This document shows positions 1 through 6,212 of a stretch of DNA of 6,212 bases, one piece after another. Source of the DNA: an uncultured bacterium (lineage in GTDB: Bacteria; Planctomycetota; UBA1135; GCA-002686595); assembly GCA_913058555.1 (NCBI GenBank), contig CAJXRJ010000462.1, positions 1 through 6,212 of the forward strand. Reading direction: 5' to 3'. The position numbers and the translations under genes are program-made. A model generated the notes under the pieces. It saw only the letters and a program-made list of their open reading frames with translations, made no database searches and was not told the origin of the DNA. The stretch's first letter is position 1; every line of letters begins with the position of its first letter.

Positions 1-48
1 CGAGATCATGCCTAGTCTCGTGGGCTCGGAGATGTGTATAAGAGACAG
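1..48. other. Residual Illumina Nextera (P7/i7/read-2) adapter, artefact
   Basis: This is not genomic DNA. Bases 1-6 (CGAGAT) match the end of the Illumina P7 oligo. Bases 7-14 (CATGCCTA) match Nextera i7 index N706 as I remember it. Bases 15-29 (GTCTCGTGGGCTCGG) are the Nextera read-2 transposase adapter, and bases 30-48 (AGATGTGTATAAGAGACAG) are the 19-bp Tn5 mosaic end. All four parts are contiguous and in the order of a library molecule. Any frame crossing this stretch picks up spurious residues such as MCIRDR or MYKRQ. The biological sequence starts at 49. Confidence 0.98.
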
Positions 49-918
49 GTGGCGGGTCTCACCGAACAGCAGGGCGCTGAGGAGCCCGTTCGTTGTGGGG
101 CTTGGGCGGCTCGCCATCTTCGTTACGCCGCGGCGCCTCACGGCTTCAAAGGCGTCCCGCAACCCACAGAGCGGGCGCCACCCCAGGGCCCCAAGGTGGG
201 AGGAATCCGCAGACGCCAACCGTACCCATTGGTCCGCCGATGGGCTCCGGGGCAAGGGCCGCTCCACCCCGTGCTTGACCGTCGACCGTGCCCACCTCCG
301 TCCAGGCAAGGCGGGGGCGAGCCAGACGTGCTCCGTCTCCCGCACGCTGCCCAAGGGGAGGAGCAATCGCGCCTCGGATCGCGAAGAGACCAGGTGGTGG
401 CCGAGGAGCCCGGGCGTGCGTGAATTCCAGCGGGTCGACCGGTGGATGCGACCCGCTTGGCCCGTCTCTTCCCGGGTTCCGGAAGAGGAGCCTCCGTGCC
501 ACGCGCTGGCGAGGAGGATGCCCAGCACGATCCAGAGCTGCAGCCCCCTGGGGCGGCCCGCATGCATCATCCACGCGCCGATCCCCACCAGGAGCCCAGC
601 GAGGGGAAAGGAGGCCTGGGCGGTCCACGGACCTGCCAATCCCGCGCCGACGAGAGCTGCCCCGGCGCCGGCCAATGATGGCAGGCACTGCGGCGGCGGA
701 CACTGCGGCGGCGGACACTGCGGCGGCAGGCACTGCGGCGGCAGGCACTGCGGCGGCAGGCACTGCGGCGGCTGAGGTGCCGCAGTGCCAGGACGGACGC
801 ACTCCGGAGGGAGCGGTGAACCAGAGTCAGGGGAATGGCCGGGGGAGGTGCCCTGGTCCTGTCGGCCATGGAATTCGCGCCGAGCCCATGCACCTTCCCC
901 GGCCGTTGGTTCTCTCAT
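49..918 (-). CDS. comEC: ComEC/Rec2-family membrane protein, N-terminal part (3' end cut by contig edge)
   Basis: ComEC forms the inner-membrane channel that carries single-stranded DNA into the cytoplasm during natural transformation. The frame has no stop from 1038 to the left edge. ATG at 918 is the first ATG, giving 290 residues before the adapter. Residues 1-49 are polar and 50-79 are six PPQC[L/P] repeats. Hydrophobic segments follow at about 82-96, 103-118 (FPLAGLLVGIGAW) and 126-140 (LQLWIVLGILLASAW). A soluble Arg/Pro-rich stretch (141-250) sits where ComEC proteins have the DUF4131 OB-like region. The piece ends with an amphipathic stretch (LRDAFEAVRRR, 253-263) and GLLSALLFGETRH (278-290), which resembles the GLL.ALLLG.R motif opening the ComEC 'Competence' domain. 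The main channel helices and any C-terminal MBL domain lie off the contig. The kinase stop lies 116 bp upstream, so co-transcription is plausible; no clear ribosome-binding site is seen. Family assignment rests on topology and motif memory; another polytopic membrane protein is possible. Confidence 0.62.
682..771 (-). repeat. Six 15-bp tandem repeats encoding PPQC[L/P]
   Basis: Six uninterrupted 15-bp units lie at 682-696, 697-711, 712-726, 727-741, 742-756 and 757-771. Units 1, 4, 5 and 6 read caggcactgcggcgg on the plus strand. Units 2 and 3 read cggacactgcggcgg, two substitutions away. The length is a multiple of three, so copy-number change would keep the frame. In the ComEC-like frame they encode PPQCL four times and PPQCP twice (residues 50-79), just before the first hydrophobic segment. 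Other frames read Ala-rich or Arg/Ser-rich peptides, but only this frame continues into membrane helices. Confidence 0.9.
759..789. repeat. 11-bp inverted repeat at the edge of the tandem array
   Basis: ggcactgcggc at 759-769 is perfectly complementary to gccgcagtgcc at 779-789, with a 9-base spacer. In the minus-strand transcript this would form an 11-bp GC-rich hairpin in the early coding region of the ComEC-like gene. The 779-789 arm also matches the same core in three other array units exactly (684-694, 729-739, 744-754) and in the remaining two with one mismatch, so several alternative pairings exist. It lies within coding sequence and has no T-tract, so it does not look like an intrinsic terminator. 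Confidence 0.7.
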
Positions 919-1034
919 TCCGCTCGTACGACCGGCGGGGATCGCCAAGGTTGCACGGGAACCCAAGGAACGACGCCCATCAGGACCCGGCCATGGACGA
1001 CTCGACCGTGGGTCCTCGCTCGAAATGGCGGCGA

Positions 1035-4000
1035 CTAGTCACCAGATGCAAGCTCGCCCAATCGGCTCCCAATGCGGTCCATGAGCGGGGCCAGTTCGTC
1101 GACATTGGGAAACTTGGCCTGGCGCCCCAGGGACCGCACCAGCGCGCGGGCGGTCAGGACAGCGCGCTGACCAGGTTCGCCGGTGAGCAGGCTCCCTTCG
1201 GCGATCTGCAGCAGTCGCTTCGGACCGATGTCTCCGGTGAATTCCCGTGCGATCACGGGAGACTCCCCTGAGCCCATGAGAACGACCGATCCCCCCACGC
1301 CGCCGGCCGCCATCCAGCCCGATGCCGGATCGAAAGCGATGGTGCGAAACTCGCTTCCCGAGGCGGCCAGGTTGCCCAGGCGGTCGCCGCTTGCCAGGTC
1401 CCAGATCTCCACGGACCCTTCCCGGTTGCACGTGGTCAACATCCCGGGCTCAGGACCGAAGACGATGCTGGCGATCGCCCGCTCGAAGCTGCCCTTCGGG
1501 GCCACCTTCATTTGGCGATCGGTGAATTCCTCACCGGTCTCCAGTGAGAAGCTGCGCACGATGCCATCGGCGCAGGCAAGGACGATGGTGCCCGCCGCCG
1601 CGTGGACGATGGGCGTCTGCAGGAGAGCTCCCGGATACTCGGTGACCCAGAGGTGCTCCAGATCGTTGAGGGACCATGCGCTGATGCAGGATCTTCCGTC
1701 GACGGCGTAGATCGTGCTGCCGCTCGGGTGCATCAGGAGCCGCACTTGCATGGAGCCGATATCGACGTTGTCGTCCGAGATCATCGTCGGGAAGGATTCG
1801 CCTTCCCGCCATCGCCAGATACGAACCCCTCTTTCTCCTTTCACCCTTCGGAGGGCGCCCAAGTAGAGCTCCCCATTCGGGCCCCAAACAGAAGAATGTA
1901 TGTCCAGGTCGAGCTCCAGGCCCCCGAGCAGTACCTCTCCGCTGTCAATGTCGACCACGAGCGCGCCCGAAGCGACGAGCCGCCCGTCCGGGCTGAAGCT
2001 GGGGGCCACCGTGCCGGGTCCAACGCCCATCGGGATGTCCCGCACGATTCCTGTCCCAAGGTTGTAGATCCGAAGTGACTGGAGGTTGGTCTGGGCAGCG
2101 ATCACGGTGGGCGCATCATGGGTGGCGGAGCGGATCGCCAGTTCGCTTGCGCCGCCGACGCCGGTGGGCAGTCCAATGCGGCCGTCGTGATCCTCTGCCG
2201 TGTGTTCCACGATCACACTGTTGTCGAGCACGGTGAGGGTCTTCCCGCCAACGACGACGGTGCTCCTTGGCTCCGTCTCCATGCCGGTCCAGACGCGTGC
2301 GACGTGTCCGGACCGAACGTCGACGACTGCCGTGGTGTTGGACCCGAGGAGCACAGCCACGAGGTGGGGGATCGTCGTTCTGCAGAACCCATGGACTGTT
2401 CCGTCGAAGGTCACCAGGATGGTCGGCCCGCCGGTGATCGCCGGGTAGAGGATCAGGTCTCCTTCTTTGGAGGCGCTCGCCATGGGCAGGCCATCCTCGA
2501 CCATGAGTGCCGTCACCTGCCCTTGGTGCCGGTAGATCTCTTGGTCTCGCTCGGGATCGTCGTCGCCGGTGAGCACGCGTCCATCCAGGAGCCCTGCCAC
2601 GAAACACCGTCCGCCCGTTGGAACCAGCACGCTGGCATCGATCATCGGCCGGCGCCAAGTCTCCGTTCCGTCGGCCGAAGAAACGGCGTAGAGCTCGCGC
2701 CCGTAGTCGAGCACGAGGACCTCGCTCTCGTCCGGTGTCACGTGAATGGCGTACGGCTGACCCCCGAGCTTGCGGAGCTTCGTGACCTCAGGCGTGAGGT
2801 TGTCGGTCCACTTCACCCGCGAGAGGTCCCACCGAAGCCGCGTGAGGTGAATGCACTCGGTGCCACCGTTCACGGGGATGGCACCCAGGCTCGGCATGCT
2901 GAGCTGGCCGACGAGTTCAAGGTCCGCTGCGCGTCGAAGGGCCGCTCCGTCCCAGCCCGATTCCAGCAGGTACTCCCCGTCCTGCACCGATGAGAGGTGG
3001 ATCGGCTTGCCTGAGTGGAACTCGCCGACGATCCGGCCCTTACCCGCGCGGGTGGAAAGGTGGCGCCACATCCAGCCTCGGTGTTCTGCGGGGACGTCTT
3101 CTAGGATGCTCGCAGCACCGTGAATGTCGCCCGCCCGCAGGACGGCTTCCGCGGTGGCCACCAGGGCGTCCGCCCGGCTTTCGACGGCTTCGTCGCGCGC
3201 TTCGCTGGCCGATTGGAATGCCGAGCGCAGCTGGGTGACGTAGAACGTGGTGGATACGGCAACCGCAAGCAGCGCGGCGAAGGCGGTCGCAGCAAGGGCT
3301 TTGTTCCTGCGCACAAAGAGGCGAGCGAGGTAGAGCGCGCTGGGGGGCCGCGCCTCCACGGGGCGTCCTTCAAGGAACGCTGAGAGGTCCTTGGCAAGCA
3401 GGGCCGCGCTTTGGTAACGCTCCTCCGGTAGCTTCGCCACGGCCTTGGCGATGATGCGCCCGAGGTCGCCGTCCGTGCCCGGGCACGCCACAGGAACGGG
3501 GACGGGTTCTGCGTGGAGGATCTGGTCGATCAGTGCGCGCTTGGTGCCTGATTCAAACGCAGGCTTCAGGCAGACGAGCTCGTAGAGGATGAGGCCCACG
3601 CCATACACATCGGCGCGTTCGTCCGTCTGGCCGCGCAGGGACTCGGGCGCCAGGTAGCGGAGCGTGCCGACGATGTCGTCCGCCGCCGTGAGGCTCTCGT
3701 CACCGGAGACCTTGCAAAGGCCGAAGTCGGTGAGGAGAGCATTGCCCGACCGATCGAGCAGGACGTTCCCCGGCTTCACATCCCGGTGCAAGATCCCGCA
3801 CGAGTGGGCGTAACCGAGGGCTTCGCTAATCTGAAACGCGACCCGCACCGCGGCCCGTTCGTGGGGCGAGCCGCGCTGGATCAAGGCCGAGCGCGAGCGG
3901 TCGCCGGAGCTCATCAATAGACCGCGGGCCTCTTCCGCGCGCCGGGCGGCGACTTGCGCAGGGCTGCCCATCCCGCCGTCGGCCCTGGAGGCCCCGCCCG

Positions 4001-4607
4001 TGGGGCCGCCACCCTTCGGGTCGTCGCCGTTGGAGTCGCCGCGCAAACCTGCTCCGCTGGAGAGGGCCTTCACCAGTTGGTCGAGGGATTCGCCGTCGAT
4101 GCGGCGCATGGCATACCAGAGAATGTCACCGTCCTCACCGGCGCCCAGGACGGGAACGATGTTCGGATGATCAAGGCGCGCGGCGGCGCGTCCCTCCCGT
4201 AAGAATCTCGCCCGGAACTTGGATCCGGCCTTGCCCGCGTCCATGGCCTTGAGGGCGACGATTCTCCCGAGTTCAACCTCCGCTGCCTCGTAGACGATGC
4301 CCATGCCGCCCCGGCCGAGGACGTCCCGCACGCGGTACGGGCCGACGCTTTGGCCGTGACGCAGCGGGCCGTCGTCGGGGGTGACTCGGTGCAGGGCGCC
4401 CATGCCGCGCAGCACCGCCAGCAGGTCGGGGCCGGCCTCGGGGTGACGGGACGCGAAGGTCTCGGGGGTGACGCTCGGGTCCCCTTGCTTTGCAGCGAGG
4501 AACTCGGCCGCTAGCTCATCGAGGAGGATCGCGTGCTCAAGGTCGAGCTCGGACTCGTCCTCTCCGCCCGCGCCCCCGGGGGTGCCGTTCGATTCGCCAT
4601 GGGTCAC
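1035..4607 (-). CDS. Transmembrane Hanks-type Ser/Thr protein kinase with C-terminal WD40-like beta-propeller
   Basis: Predicted to phosphorylate proteins on Ser/Thr at the inner face of the cytoplasmic membrane; substrate unknown. Numbering is for 1190 residues from GTG 4607. Residues 20-75 are helical (LDELAAEFLAAKQG...RHPEAG), as is usual ahead of planctomycete kinases. The kinase spans about 91-412: P-loop GRGGMGIVYEA (98-108), VALK with Lys120, catalytic HRDVKPGN (Asp276, Lys278, Asn281), DFG (294-296), APE (320-322). No catalytic residue is missing. A Gly/Arg/Ser-rich insert (about 183-247) sits between the ATP-lobe hinge and the HRD helix. One TM helix (about 437-457) follows basic RRNK, then a helical stalk (459-500), EHRGWMWRHL (508-517) and a long beta-propeller (about 520-1140) with a clear WD40 blade at 1064-1071 (GSVEIWDL). 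The last 50 residues look helical. An ATG at 4853 would add 82 low-complexity residues antisense to the neighbouring signal peptide; GTG 4607 is preferred, without a clear ribosome-binding site. Confidence 0.93.
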   Translation of the reverse strand: MTHGESNGTPGGAGGEDESELDLEHAILLDELAAEFLAAKQGDPSVTPETFASRHPEAGPDLLAVLRGMGALHRVTPDDGPLRHGQSVGPYRVRDVLGRGGMGIVYEAAEVELGRIVALKAMDAGKAGSKFRARFLREGRAAARLDHPNIVPVLGAGEDGDILWYAMRRIDGESLDQLVKALSSGAGLRGDSNGDDPKGGGPTGGASRADGGMGSPAQVAARRAEEARGLLMSSGDRSRSALIQRGSPHERAAVRVAFQISEALGYAHSCGILHRDVKPGNVLLDRSGNALLTDFGLCKVSGDESLTAADDIVGTLRYLAPESLRGQTDERADVYGVGLILYELVCLKPAFESGTKRALIDQILHAEPVPVPVACPGTDGDLGRIIAKAVAKLPEERYQSAALLAKDLSAFLEGRPVEARPPSALYLARLFVRRNKALAATAFAALLAVAVSTTFYVTQLRSAFQSASEARDEAVESRADALVATAEAVLRAGDIHGAASILEDVPAEHRGWMWRHLSTRAGKGRIVGEFHSGKPIHLSSVQDGEYLLESGWDGAALRRAADLELVGQLSMPSLGAIPVNGGTECIHLTRLRWDLSRVKWTDNLTPEVTKLRKLGGQPYAIHVTPDESEVLVLDYGRELYAVSSADGTETWRRPMIDASVLVPTGGRCFVAGLLDGRVLTGDDDPERDQEIYRHQGQVTALMVEDGLPMASASKEGDLILYPAITGGPTILVTFDGTVHGFCRTTIPHLVAVLLGSNTTAVVDVRSGHVARVWTGMETEPRSTVVVGGKTLTVLDNSVIVEHTAEDHDGRIGLPTGVGGASELAIRSATHDAPTVIAAQTNLQSLRIYNLGTGIVRDIPMGVGPGTVAPSFSPDGRLVASGALVVDIDSGEVLLGGLELDLDIHSSVWGPNGELYLGALRRVKGERGVRIWRWREGESFPTMISDDNVDIGSMQVRLLMHPSGSTIYAVDGRSCISAWSLNDLEHLWVTEYPGALLQTPIVHAAAGTIVLACADGIVRSFSLETGEEFTDRQMKVAPKGSFERAIASIVFGPEPGMLTTCNREGSVEIWDLASGDRLGNLAASGSEFRTIAFDPASGWMAAGGVGGSVVLMGSGESPVIAREFTGDIGPKRLLQIAEGSLLTGEPGQRAVLTARALVRSLGRQAKFPNVDELAPLMDRIGSRLGELASGD

Positions 4608-4756
4608 GGGGCAAGGGTATCCGGCCGGTGGGGCAGCGTCGTCAAGTAGCGCCTGGGGCGGGGGGGAAAGCGGGTCCCACAGGGTCGTTGTGGGGGCCGA
4701 GCCCCGTGATCGGGTGGATTCCCCCAACGGCCCGGGGCCGCCTGCGTACGACCGCC
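4608..4756. promoter_or_regulatory. Divergent intergenic region, presumed promoters for the kinase and MBL genes
   Basis: These 149 bp separate the chosen GTG of the kinase (4607, minus) from the ATG of the secreted MBL gene (4757, plus), so both promoters are expected here or just inside the genes. The sequence is very GC-rich with G-runs (4654-4666). I see no convincing -35/-10 pair, operator or Shine-Dalgarno site for either gene. A 6-bp inverted repeat, cccaca (4676-4681) with tgtggg (4689-4694), could be an operator half-site pair, but this is weak. The assignment rests on gene arrangement, not on a recognised motif. Confidence 0.4.
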
Positions 4757-6179
4757 ATGACCGATCCCCACCGCTCCTTCCACCGCCCCTCCCGCTGGCT
4801 GATTCTGAGTCTTCTTCCGTGGATGGCCGGGGGGGCGCCAGGGGCCTTCGCACAGGACAGTGCTGGAAATGGGCCCCAGGCCCGCGTGGCTCCTTCGCCC
4901 TTGCAGCTCCAGTCTGAGAATGGCGCGCGGGCCCAGGCGCTCATCATTCGTTTGCGCGACCATCTCGTGCCCCCTCGCCACCGGCTCGGCGTGGGCCTTG
5001 AAGTGCAGGCGATGAACCTGTTCCACGGGCCGGTTCCAGGTTCCCTGCGCGAACGTTCTTGGAGCAAGTCGCTCCGGGTCTTCAGCAGTCCATGGGGTTG
5101 GGAAATGGACGAGCTGACGTGGGACGCCGCGTCGCCGGGGTCCAAGGAAAGGAAGAGCCGCTACCGCGGGTTCGTGGCGGAGCGGGAATCGGAGCTTGGG
5201 CTGCGCGAGAACGTTGAGGACATGCTCGCCCAGTACGCGGTGTTCCCCGAAGCGCTCGTGTGCCTGCTCGAGAGGTTTGGCGCCGTGCGTGGGGTCGTGG
5301 AAACGGAGGGCGAAACCGGCATCCTGGTTGAGATCCCCGGGGCTGAGGTGCTGCTGAGGACGGTGGAGCTTGAGTACGGCGGGGAAAAGGTGCCCGGGCT
5401 CGTTGGCGTCGATTGGCTCGTGCACGACGAGCTTCTCGGGGACGTCGTGGGACGGCTCGCCTACGACGACGGGCCAGGGCCCTTCCCCGGCGTCGCCTCG
5501 GGATTCACCATGACGGGGCCCATGGGGGAGTGGATGAAAGTCCGGGTCGGATCGGTGAACGACGACACGGGGACGGTTCGCTTCCATGCGCCGAGGGAGA
5601 AGAGCCCGGAGTCGGCGATGGGCCCAGACGACGTGGAGATCGAGTGGGAGGTGCTGGGCGATGATCTCTTCGAAGTGCGGATCCCGCGCCACGATGCGCG
5701 GGTCCTTGCATTGGCCCTTCCCGAGGGCTGGGCCGTCATGGAGGCGCCCGTGTCCACCGGCGTTGGGCGCGCCGTCTTGAGGGCGCTGCAGAAGGAGCGT
5801 CCCGATCTCGGGGTCGCGTACGTGCTCGCGTCCCATCACCATCCCCACTACGTCGGTGCGATGAGGCCTTTCGTGGCGGCGGGGGCCGCCATCGTTTGCC
5901 CAGAGGGCGTCGCGCCGTACATCGAGGATCTCCTGTACCGGCCGCGCACGCTTTTCCCGGATCGGCTGGCAAGGGAGATCCGTACGGAACGCCAGGGGGA
6001 GCCCCGCGTGATCGCGGTGGCGTCCGGTGACCGGTGGTCCCCGGACGATTCGGGGGCGCGACTCGTGGCCGTGGAGGCCGCGGGTGCGTCGCAGCACACC
6101 GACGACTTCCTCGTGTTCTTTTTGCCCAAGGAGAAGCTGGCGTTTGGGGGCGACTTGCTGTGGTTGCCCGTGGAAGGGG
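4757..6179 (+). CDS. Secreted metallo-beta-lactamase-fold protein, C-terminus cut by contig edge
   Basis: MBL-fold proteins are usually metal-dependent hydrolases; the substrate here cannot be told. From ATG 4757 the frame is open to the right edge, giving 474 residues before adapter. A Sec signal peptide is clear: Arg/His-rich n-region (RSFHRPSR), hydrophobic core (WLILSLLPWMAGG), and an AFA|Q cleavage site after Ala32. This fixes the start, although the frame stays open upstream. Residues 33-335 form a long N-terminal region that I do not recognise in detail. The MBL core appears at 355-474: SHHHPHYVGAMRPFVAAGA (from 359), then RPRTLFPDRLA, then SQHTDDFLVFFLPKEKLAFGGD. His447 and Asp466 match the usual second and third metal positions. 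The first motif is altered: His360 and His362 are kept, but the Asp-His of HxHxDH is His364-Tyr365. The order resembles MBL-fold proteins with HHHxDHxGGLR and PHxDxML...YLPKEKLL...AD. The last His motif is beyond the edge. Divergent from the kinase gene. Confidence 0.85.
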
Positions 6180-6212
6180 CTGTCTCTTATACACATCTGA
6201 CGCTGCCGACGA
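6180..6212. other. Residual Illumina Nextera read-1 adapter, artefact
   Basis: Bases 6180-6198 (CTGTCTCTTATACACATCT) are the reverse complement of the Tn5 mosaic end, and 6199-6212 (GACGCTGCCGACGA) are the reverse complement of the Nextera read-1 adapter tail. The MBL frame reads through it and gains false residues (VSYTHLTLPT), a peptide typical of Nextera contamination. Biological sequence ends at 6179; the base at 6180 could be shared. Confidence 0.98.

Noticed and set aside
682..771. Possible CRISPR array
   Set aside because: Units are 15 bp and directly contiguous with no spacers; they form an in-frame coding repeat.
146..802. 218-residue complete open frame on the minus strand with an AAAVP repeat
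   Set aside because: It overlaps the ComEC-like frame in another phase. The competing frame has membrane helices and a family motif, while this one is Pro/Arg/Gly-rich with no domain signal.
982..1016. Inverted repeat aggaccc/gggtcct between the kinase stop and the ComEC-like start, as a terminator
   Set aside because: The stem is only 7 bp with a 21-base loop and no T-tract follows in the minus direction, so an intrinsic terminator is not supported.
288..1271. 327-residue open frame on the plus strand, with a TAAAG/TAAAD repeat
   Set aside because: It is antisense to the ComEC-like gene and to the end of the kinase, starts at no plausible site, and has an Arg/Pro-rich composition without a recognisable domain.
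4604..6196. 530-residue open frame on the minus strand
   Set aside because: It begins inside the right adapter (MCIRDS) and lies antisense to the MBL gene, which has a signal peptide and family motifs. The translation is His/Pro/Arg-rich and low in family-like content, typical of a high-GC shadow.
30..6198. Perfect 19-bp inverted repeats near both ends, looking like a Tn5-type transposon
   Set aside because: They are the hyperactive Tn5 mosaic ends used in Nextera libraries, flanked by the synthetic read-1, read-2, i7 and P7 sequences. No transposase gene lies between them.

Overview
The window is a short, very GC-rich assembly product (roughly two thirds G+C by eye) capped at both ends by sequencing-library adapter. 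Positions 1-48 are the end of Illumina P7, an 8-base i7 index and the Nextera read-2 adapter with the Tn5 mosaic end. Positions 6180-6212 are the complementary Nextera read-1 adapter. Only 49-6179 is biological, and the genes at both edges are cut by the library or assembly, not by mutation.

Three protein genes fill the insert. (1) Minus strand, 918 down to 49: the N-terminal part of a polytopic membrane protein, best read as a ComEC/Rec2-type DNA-uptake channel. It has three hydrophobic segments, and before them an unusual run of six PPQC[L/P] pentapeptides encoded by six 15-bp tandem repeats. (2) Minus strand, 4607 to 1035: a large one-pass membrane Ser/Thr kinase of Hanks (PknB) type, with a cytoplasmic kinase domain, one TM helix, a short helical stalk and a C-terminal WD40-like beta-propeller. 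(3) Plus strand, 4757 to the right edge: a secreted or periplasmic metallo-beta-lactamase-fold protein with a clear signal peptide and an altered metal-binding motif. Genes 1 and 3 have no stop codon inside the window, so ORF callers that demand both ends miss them and report antisense frames instead.

The kinase and the ComEC-like gene are co-directional with 116 bp between them and may be co-transcribed. The MBL gene is divergent, separated from the chosen kinase start by 149 bp that should hold both promoters.

Kinases with this layout (N-terminal helical region, PknB-like kinase, a TM segment after an R-R-N-K stretch, an 'EHRGW.WRHL' linker, beta-propeller) are very common in Planctomycetota. 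Together with the high GC and lack of clear Shine-Dalgarno sites this suggests a planctomycete, probably an environmental genome. That assignment is inference. I see no RNA genes, CRISPR array, integrase or genuine mobile element, and no convincing wholly new system. The points most worth a look are the PPQC repeat tract, the altered HxHxDH site and the adapter ends.
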